This document shows, in pieces, positions 16,496 to 24,755 of a stretch of DNA of 64,000 nucleotides (its first letter is position 1; every line of letters starts with the position of its first letter). The notes beneath the pieces are model-generated. The model saw nothing but the letters and a program-made list of their open reading frames with translations. It searched no databases and was not told the DNA's origin. Made by a program: the position numbers and the translations under genes. The stretch comes from Cognatishimia coralii (lineage in GTDB: Bacteria; Pseudomonadota; Alphaproteobacteria; Rhodobacterales; Rhodobacteraceae): NCBI RefSeq assembly GCF_037478305.1, contig NZ_JBBGAZ010000005.1, forward strand, positions 1-64,000, given 5' to 3'.

Positions 16496-16841
16496 CGGAT
16501 TATTCCTTATACTGCTCTTTGTGCCTATATTTTGCCTTATTATGGGCCTGTTTTGGCCAATCAATCAATCCCAAACCGCGAATCACCCCTGTCAGGACAC
16601 TATTTTTTGCGAAATGTGTTAATCTGGCGCTAATGGTTTCCGATGATTTCCGAATGCTTCAATGCGTTTGCGATAACATTGCATTGATTGCGCTAACGAC
16701 CCGTTTGTGACCTGTTCATCCCCTAAAACGCCATGATAAGAGCTTTCTGCGGCTGCTAAATACGCGCTCTCAGAAGCGACTAATTAACGGCCCGCGTTTT
16801 ACTTTAATCCCCGCATCGCTTGCGGAAACAGGAGCTGAAAG
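16496..16841. promoter_or_regulatory. Divergent control region between chvI and pckA
   Basis: A 346-base non-coding stretch. It contains two near-identical 11-mers, TTTGCGATAAC at 16667-16677 and ATTGCGCTAAC at 16687-16697, exactly 20 bases apart, so on one face of the helix. A third related core GCGCTAA lies at 16627-16633. TTAA-N7-CTAA at 16619-16633 resembles a CtrA site with one mismatch. The pckA ribosome site is AGGAG near 16829. I see no gene or strong hairpin. Which protein binds the repeats is unknown; ChvI or a LacI-type pckA regulator are the obvious candidates. Confidence 0.5.
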
Positions 16842-18440
16842 ATGACATTTGGACGGGTAAACCCGCAATTCCGCCTCGAAGATCAAGGGATCGAAGGTCT
16901 GGGGAATGTCTATTATAACTATCTGGAACCAGCCCTGATCGAATCCGCACTCGCGCGCGACGAAGGTACGCTGGGCCAAGGTGGCGCATTTCTGACCACC
17001 ACTGGCAAGTACACCGGCCGGTCTCCTAAAGATAAATTCGTGGTCAAAACGCCAAGCGTGGAAGACACCATCTGGTGGGACAACAACGCACCGATGGATC
17101 CAGAGGGATTTGATGCGCTCTACGAAGACATGCTCGCCCATATGAAGGGCAAAGAATACTTCGTACAGGATCTCGTCGGTGGTGCAGACCCGCGCCACTC
17201 GATCAACGTCCGTATGGTCACAGAGCTCGCCTGGCACGGGTTGTTCATCCGCACCATGCTGCGGCGCCCAGATGCCGAAGATTTGCAAGACTTCATCGCG
17301 GACTTCACAGTGATCAACTGCCCGAGTTTCCAGGCCGATCCGGCCAAGCACGGCTGCCGTACTGAAACCGTGATCGCGATGAACTTTGATCGCAAGCTGA
17401 TCCTAATCGGCGGCACGGAATACGCAGGCGAAAATAAGAAATCCGTCTTTACCCTGCTGAACTATCTGTTGCCGGAAAAAGGCATCATGCCGATGCATTG
17501 CTCGGCCAACCACGCGAAGAACAATCCAGTTGACGCCGCGGTCTTCTTTGGCCTGTCTGGCACCGGCAAGACAACGCTTTCTGCAGATCCGGATCGCGTG
17601 CTAATCGGCGACGACGAACACGGCTGGTCTGATCAGGGCACCTTCAACTTCGAAGGCGGTTGCTATGCGAAAACCATCAACCTGTCTGAAGAAGCAGAGC
17701 CAGAGATCTACGCGACAACGTCCAAATTCGGCACTGTGATCGAGAACATGGTGTTTGATCCAGACACCAAAGAGCTCGATTTCAACGACGACAGCCTGAC
17801 CGCAAATATGCGCTGCGCCTATCCGTTGCACTATATTTCCAACGCGTCCGAATCCGCGATGGGCGGGCACCCAAAGAACATCATCATGTTGACATGTGAT
17901 GCCTTTGGCGTTCTGCCTCCGATCGCACGTCTGACACCGGCGCAGGCGATGTATCACTTCCTGTCTGGCTTCACCTCCAAGGTGGCAGGCACCGAGCGCG
18001 GCGTCACAGAGCCAGAGCCAACCTTCTCGACCTGCTTTGGCGCGCCATTTATGCCGCGTCGCCCAGAGGTCTATGGCAACCTGCTGCGCGAAAAGATCGC
18101 CCGCCACGGCGCGACCTGCTGGCTGGTCAACACCGGCTGGACTGGCGGAGCCTATGGCACCGGCTCCCGTATGCCGATCCGTGCGACCCGCGCGCTGCTG
18201 ACTGCGGCTCTGGATGGCTCTCTGGCCAACGCAGAATTCCGCAAGGACGCAAACTTTGGGTTTGAAGTGCCTGTACAAGTTCAAGGCGTCGCAGAACTGC
18301 TGCTCGACCCGCGCCGGACGTGGGACGACAAATCGGCCTATGATGCGCAAGCGGCGAAACTGGTACAAATGTTCAGCGACAACTTTGAACAATACCTGCC
18401 TTACATCGACAGCGACGTGAAAGCCGCCGCCATCGGCTAA
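16842..18440 (+). CDS. pckA: Phosphoenolpyruvate carboxykinase (ATP)
   Basis: A 532-residue ATP-type PEP carboxykinase, which turns oxaloacetate and ATP into PEP for gluconeogenesis. The P-loop GLSGTGKTTLS has the ATP-binding lysine at K243, followed by the metal-binding IGDDEHGW and the FNFEGGCYAK block; the substrate arginine lies in TGKYTGRSPKDKF. It is divergent from the ChvG/ChvI and HPr kinase genes, an arrangement conserved in alphaproteobacteria, which fits joint control of carbon flow. A terminator follows the stop. Confidence 0.98.
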   Translation: MTFGRVNPQFRLEDQGIEGLGNVYYNYLEPALIESALARDEGTLGQGGAFLTTTGKYTGRSPKDKFVVKTPSVEDTIWWDNNAPMDPEGFDALYEDMLAHMKGKEYFVQDLVGGADPRHSINVRMVTELAWHGLFIRTMLRRPDAEDLQDFIADFTVINCPSFQADPAKHGCRTETVIAMNFDRKLILIGGTEYAGENKKSVFTLLNYLLPEKGIMPMHCSANHAKNNPVDAAVFFGLSGTGKTTLSADPDRVLIGDDEHGWSDQGTFNFEGGCYAKTINLSEEAEPEIYATTSKFGTVIENMVFDPDTKELDFNDDSLTANMRCAYPLHYISNASESAMGGHPKNIIMLTCDAFGVLPPIARLTPAQAMYHFLSGFTSKVAGTERGVTEPEPTFSTCFGAPFMPRRPEVYGNLLREKIARHGATCWLVNTGWTGGAYGTGSRMPIRATRALLTAALDGSLANAEFRKDANFGFEVPVQVQGVAELLLDPRRTWDDKSAYDAQAAKLVQMFSDNFEQYLPYIDSDVKAAAIG

Positions 18441-18465
18441 GCGCACCGCACTTTGCGAAAGTTTT

Positions 18466-18504
18466 CGGGCCGGTCTCTGCGCAAGAGGCCGGCCCGTTTT
18501 CTTT
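18466..18504 (+). terminator. Terminator of pckA
   Basis: CGGGCCGGTCTC pairs with GAGGCCGGCCCG (one mismatch) across a short loop, followed by TTTTCTTT. It lies 25 bases after the pckA stop codon. Confidence 0.92.
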
Positions 18505-18596
18505 CATCGAAATCGTCCCGTCGTGCCGCAATTAGACGTGATTTGCGGGGGATCACGTGCAAATCTGACGTCACTACACATGTCAGGAGGCAAGCC

Positions 18597-19376
18597 ATGT
18601 CCATAGAAGAGATCGTTCAAACGGCCGAATATCCGCTCGCAGATCCGTCCTTCTTAGACCGTTGCAAAAAGGCTTTGGACAGCGCGGGCGTGCTTGTTCT
18701 CCCAGACTTCATCACTTCGTCGGCATTGGAAGCTATGCAGAATGAGGCCACGCAAGGCCAATCCAAAGCCTACTTCTGCAAACAGAGCCATTCGGTCTAT
18801 CTGACACCGGAAAATCCATTATTCGGCGCTGATCACCCGGCGAACCGTCAGGTCGTCTCATCAAAGGGATGCATCTGCGATGATGATGTGGCGTCAGAGT
18901 CCCCTCTCCGCGCGCTCTATGACGCACGGTTGTTTCGTGACTTCGTCAAACATGTCACCGGGGAATCCGCGCTGCACCCTTATGCGGACGGCTTGTCCTC
19001 AATAAATATCCACTACGCGGAACGGGGTCAGGAATTGGGCTGGCATTTTGACAACTCGTCCTTCGCGATCACGCTCCTGATCCAGAAACCCGACGCCGGC
19101 AGCGATTTTGAATACATCAAAGACCTGCGTAACGCAGACGCCGGAGAGATGAACTACGACGGCGTCGCCGCACTTCTGGATGGCAAAACCAAACCCAAAG
19201 TCCTCAATATGGATCCCGGCACGTTGGTGTTATTCCGAGGTCGCAATTCGATCCATCGCGTATCCCCAAATGAAAGCGACAAAACGCGTATGTTGGCCGT
19301 GCTCGCCTATAACTCCGAACCCGGCATAGAGCTCTCCGAAAGCGCTCGAATGACGTTCTACGGCCGCCTAAGCTGA
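18597..19376 (+). CDS. 2-oxoglutarate/Fe(II)-dependent dioxygenase, ArpA/HalD-like
   Basis: A 259-residue non-heme iron dioxygenase. The facial triad is readable: H150 and D152 in GWHFDNS, and H220 in NSIHRVSP; the 2-oxoglutarate-binding arginine is R231 in DKTRMLAVLAY. The intact aspartate argues for a hydroxylase rather than a halogenase of the related BesD/HalD group. The start ATG at 18597 has a strong AGGAGG; the open frame reaches back to 18453 through the pckA terminator and that part is not expected to be translated. It stands alone between pckA and the thiamine operon. The substrate, perhaps a free amino acid or small metabolite, is unknown. Confidence 0.85.
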   Translation: MSIEEIVQTAEYPLADPSFLDRCKKALDSAGVLVLPDFITSSALEAMQNEATQGQSKAYFCKQSHSVYLTPENPLFGADHPANRQVVSSKGCICDDDVASESPLRALYDARLFRDFVKHVTGESALHPYADGLSSINIHYAERGQELGWHFDNSSFAITLLIQKPDAGSDFEYIKDLRNADAGEMNYDGVAALLDGKTKPKVLNMDPGTLVLFRGRNSIHRVSPNESDKTRMLAVLAYNSEPGIELSESARMTFYGRLS

Positions 19377-19380
19377 CAAC

Positions 19381-19436
19381 TTTCTCTTGCTAGAAATATC
19401 CTGGGTGAATTGGCGCAGCCAAGGGGGCAAAGCCCG
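19381..19436 (-). repeat. Composite 3' element, copy B
   Basis: Read on the minus strand, right after the stop of thiX, the parts are GGGC-TTT-GCCC, TTGGC-TGC-GCCAA, then TTCACCC and GGATATTTCTAGCAAGAG. This is the same order as copy A at 10998-11111 but shorter. It marks the end of the thiamine operon. Confidence 0.6.
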
Positions 19437-19438
19437 AC

Positions 19439-20176
19439 TTAAGCGGGACGATCCAACACCTTACGACAAAACTGATCCACCGCCGCGTGCAAACACAGTG
19501 TCAGCACGGCCAAGACAATCAAAGACGCAAACATCAAATCAATCTTGGCACGCCCATTGGCCAACAACATCAAATAGCCAAGCCCTTTGCTGGCCCCAAC
19601 CCACTCGCCGATAATTGCCCCAATCGGCGCATAGACCGCCGCCAGTCGCAGCCCCGAGGCAAACCCAGGTAAGGCCGAGGGGATCCGAATACGCCACATC
19701 ACGCGAAACGGCGTCGCGCCCATCACACGCGCCAATCCCAGCCAGTCCTTGTTGGTGCGCATCAAAGCGTCAAAAAATGACGAAGTTACCGGAAAATAGA
19801 TGATGATCAAAGCCATCGCCACCTTGGACCAAAGCCCATAGCCTAGCCAAAGCGTCAGGATCGGCGCCAAAGCAAAGACCGGAACCGCCTGGCTAAAGAC
19901 CAGCATCGGCCGCACCAAGGCCCGCGCCATCGGCGACGCTGCTAAGCCAATCGCGGATAGCCCGCCAAGTATCGCGCCAAGCACCAGACCAACAAGCACC
20001 TCACTCAATGTCACTAGCGCATTTTCAGCGATCAGCGCGCGGCTTTTCCACAGAGTTTCCGCCACCAAACCGGGGCTCGGCAAAATAAACTTCGGCAGGT
20101 CGAAGGTCCAAACCACAGCCTGCCAGATCGCCAAACCCAAGACGGTCGAAGCTATGCCGGCCTGCCAAGGTTTCAT
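19439..20176 (-). CDS. thiX: ABC transporter permease for thiamine pyrimidine precursor
   Basis: A 245-residue integral membrane permease with about six helices and the cytoplasmic EAA-type loop GLARVMGATPFRVMWRIRIP. It belongs to the SsuC/ThiX class. Its position at the end of the thiamine operon, with an NMT1-type binding protein and an ATPase in the same unit, points to import of hydroxymethylpyrimidine (HMP) or a formyl-aminopyrimidine. It overlaps the upstream tenA-like gene by four bases. Confidence 0.87.
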   Translation of the reverse strand: MKPWQAGIASTVLGLAIWQAVVWTFDLPKFILPSPGLVAETLWKSRALIAENALVTLSEVLVGLVLGAILGGLSAIGLAASPMARALVRPMLVFSQAVPVFALAPILTLWLGYGLWSKVAMALIIIYFPVTSSFFDALMRTNKDWLGLARVMGATPFRVMWRIRIPSALPGFASGLRLAAVYAPIGAIIGEWVGASKGLGYLMLLANGRAKIDLMFASLIVLAVLTLCLHAAVDQFCRKVLDRPA

Positions 20177-20826
20177 GTCGCGACCTCAAAACCGGCCCAG
20201 GCCGCGTCAAAAAACGCGCGCTCACAGGCCACAGCCGCAGTAAACATCTCGACAACATCAGACTTTGCGGCCGCATCCAGCCCGTCCCAAACCTGATCCA
20301 ATTGCCCGCGCAGATGGGCCACGACACCTTCAAAACCCGCACCACAGTGCAACGTAATCCATTCGCCAAAATAGAATGGCAGCGCGTCTGCGCGATCTTC
20401 AAAGGGGCGCGCCCACTCCAGATAGACCCACTCTGCCACGACCAAAACCGAGAGCATCACCTCGTAGCGACCAGACCGTGCCGCCTTGCGCATCAGGTTC
20501 TGAAACGCAACAGTTTCTTCAGCGGCTAGCGCGTCGCTTTGGGCGCTCAACGCCTCAAAGCTGCGTAGAAAGTAGGTGTTCTCCGGCCCAGAGATCACAC
20601 CCATGAACTGCGCCGCTGGGATGGCATCCGGCAAGGTCGGCGCATGCGCAATGGCTGACGCCAGAAGTCGGACGAAATCCTCAATGAACAGATAGTCCTG
20701 CTGCAGATACCCGACCATTTTTTCCAGGTCCAAACTGCCATCGGCCAGAGCGTCGGTAAACGCATGGGTCGTGGCCGCGGTCCAGTCGCTCTGGCATTGC
20801 TCTTTAAGGTAGTCGGTCGCGCGCAT
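20173..20826 (-). CDS. TenA-family protein lacking the catalytic cysteine
   Basis: A 217-residue TenA-fold protein, a family that hydrolyses aminopyrimidines from degraded thiamine. The motifs VGYLQQDYLFIEDFVRLL and the paired ACERAFFDAAWAGFE C-terminus fit the family. At the place where the other copy in this operon has LAPCVMGYGE, this one reads SVLVVAEWVYLEW, so the cysteine is missing and a glutamate is near, which recalls the TenA_E class. Start at 20826 is chosen as it begins the conserved domain; the frame runs upstream into thiZ. It overlaps thiX by four bases. Confidence 0.82.
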   Translation of the reverse strand: MRATDYLKEQCQSDWTAATTHAFTDALADGSLDLEKMVGYLQQDYLFIEDFVRLLASAIAHAPTLPDAIPAAQFMGVISGPENTYFLRSFEALSAQSDALAAEETVAFQNLMRKAARSGRYEVMLSVLVVAEWVYLEWARPFEDRADALPFYFGEWITLHCGAGFEGVVAHLRGQLDQVWDGLDAAAKSDVVEMFTAAVACERAFFDAAWAGFEVAT

Positions 20827-20836
20827 ATGGGTCTCT

Positions 20837-21565
20837 TTAGTCAGGGGTTTCGGCACAGAGCAAAGCCAGCATGTCACCCTGCGCGCGCAGCACGTCAGGA
20901 TCAGTTGCAGCACGGGGTGCGTCGCTTTGTGGAGGGGTAATTGCTTGGGTGCTTTCTTCGGTCATCAAAATGATCTGATGGCCCAATCGCGCGGCTTCAG
21001 CAGGGTCATGGGTCACCAAAAGCACAGTGCGGCCCGCGAGAAGCTCGCAAGCCAGATCCTGCATTTGTGCGCGTGTCTTGGCGTCAAGCGCAGAGAAGGG
21101 CTCGTCCAGCAATACAATCGGACGATCCTCCATCAAGGTCCGCGCCAGCGCGACGCGTTGACGTTGCCCGCCTGAAAGCTCAGCAGGTTTTTGACCCGCC
21201 TTTTCCGACAATCCAACGCGCTCAAGCACGCCCAAAGCACGCATTGTGTCAGGCTTATCGCCCCGCAAACGCGCCCCGAGCAGCACGTTTTCAAGGGCCG
21301 TCAGCCAGGGCATCAACAGATCATCCTGCGCCATCAGGGCGACTGATCCATCCAAACTCATCCCCTCGGCACCCAATTGCCCTTTAAAGTCTACCTGATC
21401 CGCCAGTCCAGCAAAGAGTTTGAGGATGGTAGATTTCCCAACACCGCTAGAGCCCAGCAAACAAGTCCATCGCCCCGCCGCGACCTTCAGATCCAGCCCC
21501 GAGAACACGGGCGTATCCTCAAAAGAGGCTGATCCAGAAAGATAGAGCGCCGGGGCCTCGCTCAT
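20837..21565 (-). CDS. thiZ: ABC transporter ATP-binding protein for thiamine precursor
   Basis: A 242-residue ABC ATPase with Walker A GSSGVGKST, the Q-loop AQDDLLMPW, the signature LSGGQRQRVALART, Walker B PIVLLDEPFSALD and the switch histidine in LLVTHDPAEA. It energises the ThiX permease. The start overlaps the stop of the upstream tenA gene (ATGA), and an alternative start at 21586 is less likely for this reason. Confidence 0.9.
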   Translation of the reverse strand: MSEAPALYLSGSASFEDTPVFSGLDLKVAAGRWTCLLGSSGVGKSTILKLFAGLADQVDFKGQLGAEGMSLDGSVALMAQDDLLMPWLTALENVLLGARLRGDKPDTMRALGVLERVGLSEKAGQKPAELSGGQRQRVALARTLMEDRPIVLLDEPFSALDAKTRAQMQDLACELLAGRTVLLVTHDPAEAARLGHQIILMTEESTQAITPPQSDAPRAATDPDVLRAQGDMLALLCAETPD

Positions 21566-22230
21566 GGTTTCAGCCCCATATCCCAAAAGCTGACCTCAAG
21601 CTTGGTCGCCATTGTGAAATGCTGGCAGAGCCGCGCCCAGCGCGGGCTTTGTTCGGGAGTCTCTCCCAAACGCCGCGCCACAGCCGCGTCAATCAACGCG
21701 CCAACCTCATAGCAAACGCCCTGATAGTCCTCGGCCCCATAAGTGCCGATCCACTCGGCATAATCAGGCGCATGATCCTTGATCAACCGCGCACCGATCT
21801 CACCATAGCCCATGACGCATGGCGCAAGAGCTGCCATCAGATCAAGAAAGTCTCCGGAATGCCCCGCATCCAGCACATAGCGCGTATAGGCGAGGTTTTC
21901 GGGACGTTCTTCTGCGGCGAAAAGCTCCTCCTCAGAGATCCCAGCCTCAGCACAGGTCTTGATATGCAAAGCGATCTCTTCGTTGATCAGCGCATTCACA
22001 GTGCCCGCACAAAGCCGCATTTCCTCGGGCGTTTCCGCTTTGGTGATCGCCAAAGCCCAGGCACGCGAGAAATGGATCAGAAACACATAGTCCTGCACCA
22101 GATAATGCAAGAACGCCGCGCGGGGCAGTGAGCCGTCCTTTAAGCCACGCACGAAGGCGTGGTCGGTGTAGGCGGGCCAAGACTGACCCGCCGCCTCACG
22201 CCATTTTGGGAAAATGACGCCGTAGCTCAT
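21562..22230 (-). CDS. tenA: TenA-family thiaminase II / aminopyrimidine aminohydrolase
   Basis: A 222-residue TenA protein of the cysteine class. HYLVQDYVFLIHFSRAWAL holds the conserved aspartate and tyrosine, LAPCVMGYGEIG the active-site cysteine and tyrosine, and EVSFWDMGL the C-terminal glutamate. It releases HMP from aminomethylpyrimidine or thiamine breakdown products for reuse by ThiD and ThiE. It overlaps thiY and thiZ by four bases each, so the salvage enzyme is made with the importer. A second, cysteine-less TenA lies two genes on. Confidence 0.92.
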   Translation of the reverse strand: MSYGVIFPKWREAAGQSWPAYTDHAFVRGLKDGSLPRAAFLHYLVQDYVFLIHFSRAWALAITKAETPEEMRLCAGTVNALINEEIALHIKTCAEAGISEEELFAAEERPENLAYTRYVLDAGHSGDFLDLMAALAPCVMGYGEIGARLIKDHAPDYAEWIGTYGAEDYQGVCYEVGALIDAAVARRLGETPEQSPRWARLCQHFTMATKLEVSFWDMGLKP

Positions 22231-23162
22231 TCTGCACCCAGATCGACGGCCAGATCGGCAACCGGACGTGTGCCTTCGACCAGACCGGACGCTGCCAAGA
22301 ACGCCTCAAAACGGGTGTACCGCCCCTCATCCAGAGCCTCTGGGCGCAGTGCAAACCGTGGCAGCGTGTCAACCCATGCCATCGCGTTCAGACGGTCTTG
22401 CAGTTCTGGGGACGTACCCGAGAAGATCTCCCAGGATTTCTCTGGGTTGTTGACGATGTATTGGGTCGCAAGCTCAGTCGCGCGCAGGAAACGGCGGGTC
22501 ATGTCAGCGTCCATGGTCGCAGGGTTTGCCACATAGATCAGCTCGTCATAGGTCGGCACGCCCTCTTCTTCGATGTAGAAACACTTGCCGGGCACCTCTT
22601 CGATTTCCATCTGGTTCAGCTCGAAATTCCGGTAGGCGCCGATCACGGCGTCCACTTGGCCGGACATCAGGGATGGCGACAGAGACCAATTCACATTGAC
22701 CAGTTCCACTTCGTCAAAACCAACGCCGTATTTCTCAAGGATCGCGACCAGCAGCGCTTCTTCAACACCCGCGACCGAGAAACCGATCTTGCCGCCTTTG
22801 AGGTCCGCAGGGGTTTTGATCGGGCCGTCTTCAAGCACCAAAAGACAGTTCAGAGGCGTCGCGACCAGTGTACCAACGCGCTTCAGCGGCAGGCCTTCCG
22901 CAACCTGCAGGTGCAGCTGTGGCTGATAAGAAATCGCGAGGTCTGCTTTGCCAGCGGCGACCAGCTTTGGTGGATCGGCTGGGTCCGCAGGCGCGATCAC
23001 CTCAACCTCAAGGCCTTGGTCCGCGAAATAGCCGAGTTCTTGCGCGACAATGATCGGGCCGTGGTCGGGGTTCACAAACCAATCCAGCAAAAGTGTCATC
23101 TTGTCGGCGGCGAAAGCAGGCGTCGCGGTCAGAAAGGCCGCTGCCATCAAGAGTTTCTTCAT
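22227..23162 (-). CDS. thiY: Periplasmic thiamine-precursor binding protein (NMT1/ThiY)
   Basis: A 311-residue secreted binding protein. The signal peptide MKKLLMAAAFLTATPAFAA is followed by LLLDWFVNPDHGPIIVAQEL, the start of the NMT1/THI5-like fold that binds HMP or N-formyl-4-amino-5-aminomethyl-2-methylpyrimidine. The pair DLAISYQPQLHLQVAEGLP and a late CFYIEEEGVPTYDELIY segment are typical. It is the substrate receptor of the ThiXZ transporter. It starts 16 bases after the thiF-like gene and overlaps tenA. Confidence 0.92.
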   Translation of the reverse strand: MKKLLMAAAFLTATPAFAADKMTLLLDWFVNPDHGPIIVAQELGYFADQGLEVEVIAPADPADPPKLVAAGKADLAISYQPQLHLQVAEGLPLKRVGTLVATPLNCLLVLEDGPIKTPADLKGGKIGFSVAGVEEALLVAILEKYGVGFDEVELVNVNWSLSPSLMSGQVDAVIGAYRNFELNQMEIEEVPGKCFYIEEEGVPTYDELIYVANPATMDADMTRRFLRATELATQYIVNNPEKSWEIFSGTSPELQDRLNAMAWVDTLPRFALRPEALDEGRYTRFEAFLAASGLVEGTRPVADLAVDLGAE

Positions 23163-23178
23163 GAATTCTATCTCCTGG

Positions 23179-24159
23179 TTAATCTACAGCGCCGCCGCCC
23201 AGGGCGACCAGCGCGATGTTCTCATGTCCGTGTTTCGTTAAAGCGTCCGCGGCCTTCCAAGCCCGCTGGCCTGATCGGCAAGCCAACACAATCCGCGCGC
23301 CCTCAGCCGTAGCGGAGGCTCCGTTTTCGGTCAGATCGGCAACGGTGCGGCGTTCGGTTTGAGGGATGGCCGGGCCGTCTTCGTCCTCACCGCGCAGATC
23401 AATGACGTGATCTATCGGACTGATCTCTTGTGCGCCAATAAAGCGATACCCGGCTTCGGGTTCAGGTGCCTTATCAAAGCGGAACTGGCTAAAGCGCAGG
23501 TTCAGCGCGTCATATCGGACGAGCTGACCCAGCGGGCTTGGCTGGGCTTTGGTTAAGACCCCCAGCGCCATCTGCGCCTGCAGACTGCCGACGACGCCCA
23601 CAGAGGGGCCAAGCACGCCGTCCGTGTCGCAACTGCCCAAAGTCTCTGGCAAATCCGGGAACAACGCTCGCAGGCTCGGCGCACCTGCACTGAAACCACC
23701 CGCGTAGCCTTCGGTCCCCACAACCGAGGCACTTATCAGAGGCAGGCCTGCTTCAAGGCAATAATCACTGGCCCCATAGCTCGCCGCGAAACTGTCGGCG
23801 CAATCGATCACAAGGTCGACATCCTGACACAACGTCCACGCCAAAGTCGGATCAAATCGCGCTTTCACCGCATCAATCTCGACCTCGGAATTCAAAGATC
23901 CCATATGCGCTGCAACCGCCGTCACCTTAGGCGCGCCAATGTCGTCCTCTCGAAACAAAGTCTGCCGGTGCAGGTTGCTCAGGTCCACGCGATCCGGATC
24001 CACCAGCCGGATAAACCCAACGCCAGCCCCCACCAAATACTGCATCACCGGAGCCGCCAACCCGCCCGCGCCAATCACCAGCACGCGTGCTTTGCGCAGG
24101 GCCGCTGTGCCTTCAGGCCCAAAGCTGGGCACCGCGGATTGACGCGCGTAACGGCTCAT
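23179..24159 (-). CDS. thiF: ThiF/MoeB-type adenylyltransferase with C-terminal rhodanese domain
   Basis: A 326-residue E1-like enzyme that adenylates the C-terminal glycine of ThiS. The nucleotide motif VIGAGGLAAPVMQYL, then LVDPDRVDLSNLHRQ with its arginine, and DCADSF are intact, and the reactive cysteine lies in GSCDTDGVLGP. The CxxC pairs that bind zinc in MoeB and E. coli ThiF are not present (the usual CLFP reads ALFP). Residues 250-326 are a compact rhodanese domain with the persulfide loop ACRSGQRAW, so it may also carry sulfur. It overlaps thiE by four bases. Confidence 0.9.
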   Translation of the reverse strand: MSRYARQSAVPSFGPEGTAALRKARVLVIGAGGLAAPVMQYLVGAGVGFIRLVDPDRVDLSNLHRQTLFREDDIGAPKVTAVAAHMGSLNSEVEIDAVKARFDPTLAWTLCQDVDLVIDCADSFAASYGASDYCLEAGLPLISASVVGTEGYAGGFSAGAPSLRALFPDLPETLGSCDTDGVLGPSVGVVGSLQAQMALGVLTKAQPSPLGQLVRYDALNLRFSQFRFDKAPEPEAGYRFIGAQEISPIDHVIDLRGEDEDGPAIPQTERRTVADLTENGASATAEGARIVLACRSGQRAWKAADALTKHGHENIALVALGGGAVD

Positions 24160-24755
24160 GGGCAGACCTCAAGCCAGGCCTTGATCCGCGCTTCGGGATC
24201 TTCGTTTAAGGTAATATCGGTGACCGCAGATACGATATCGGCCCCTGCCTCAAACGCGCCCGTCGCGCGCTCGACCGACATGCCGCCGATGGCCACCAAA
24301 GGCACATCACCGACCAGATCTTTCCATTCCGTGACTTTGCCCAGCCCTTGTTGATGCCACTTCATCTTTTTCAGAATGGTCGGATAGACAGGCCCCAAAG
24401 CCACATAGTCGGGCTCTTGTGCCAAGGCGCATTCTAGTTCAGGCCCATCATGTGTGGACAGCCCAAGCTTCAGACCCGCCGCTTTGATCGCGCCGACGTC
24501 TGCGTCATCCAGATCCTCTTGGCCCAGATGCACCCAGTCGCACTTAAGCTCGATCGCAAGCTGCCAATAGTCATTGATCACCAAGGCACAGTCGTGCGCG
24601 CGACAGATCTCTTGCGCTTCAAGGATCTGAGCGCGGATCACGTCCTCAGGCTGATCCTTGATCCGCAATTGCACCAGCTTGATACCCAAAGGCACCAGCC
24701 TTTTGATCCAGGCTACATCATCAAAGATCGGATAAAACGCATGCAATCCCATCAC
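24156..24755 (-). CDS. thiE: Thiamine phosphate synthase
   Basis: A 199-residue TIM-barrel enzyme that joins HMP pyrophosphate to thiazole phosphate. Conserved blocks: LVQLRIKD near residue 28, VINDYWQLAIE near 60, VHLGQEDL near 75, YVALGPVYPT, and the phosphate-binding VAIGGMSVERA followed by GADIVSAVTDI. It overlaps both thiG and thiF by four bases, so it is translated as part of the operon. Slightly shorter than the E. coli protein but complete. Confidence 0.95.
   Translation of the reverse strand: MMGLHAFYPIFDDVAWIKRLVPLGIKLVQLRIKDQPEDVIRAQILEAQEICRAHDCALVINDYWQLAIELKCDWVHLGQEDLDDADVGAIKAAGLKLGLSTHDGPELECALAQEPDYVALGPVYPTILKKMKWHQQGLGKVTEWKDLVGDVPLVAIGGMSVERATGAFEAGADIVSAVTDITLNEDPEARIKAWLEVCP

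Noticed and set aside
16619..16633. CtrA-like site TTAA-N7-CTAA between chvI and pckA
   Set aside because: It has one mismatch, and such short AT-rich sites are frequent by chance; I mention it only as part of the region.
18453..18596. Upstream extension of the 2-oxoglutarate dioxygenase frame
   Set aside because: It runs through the pckA terminator and lacks conserved sequence; the AGGAGG before 18597 decides the start.
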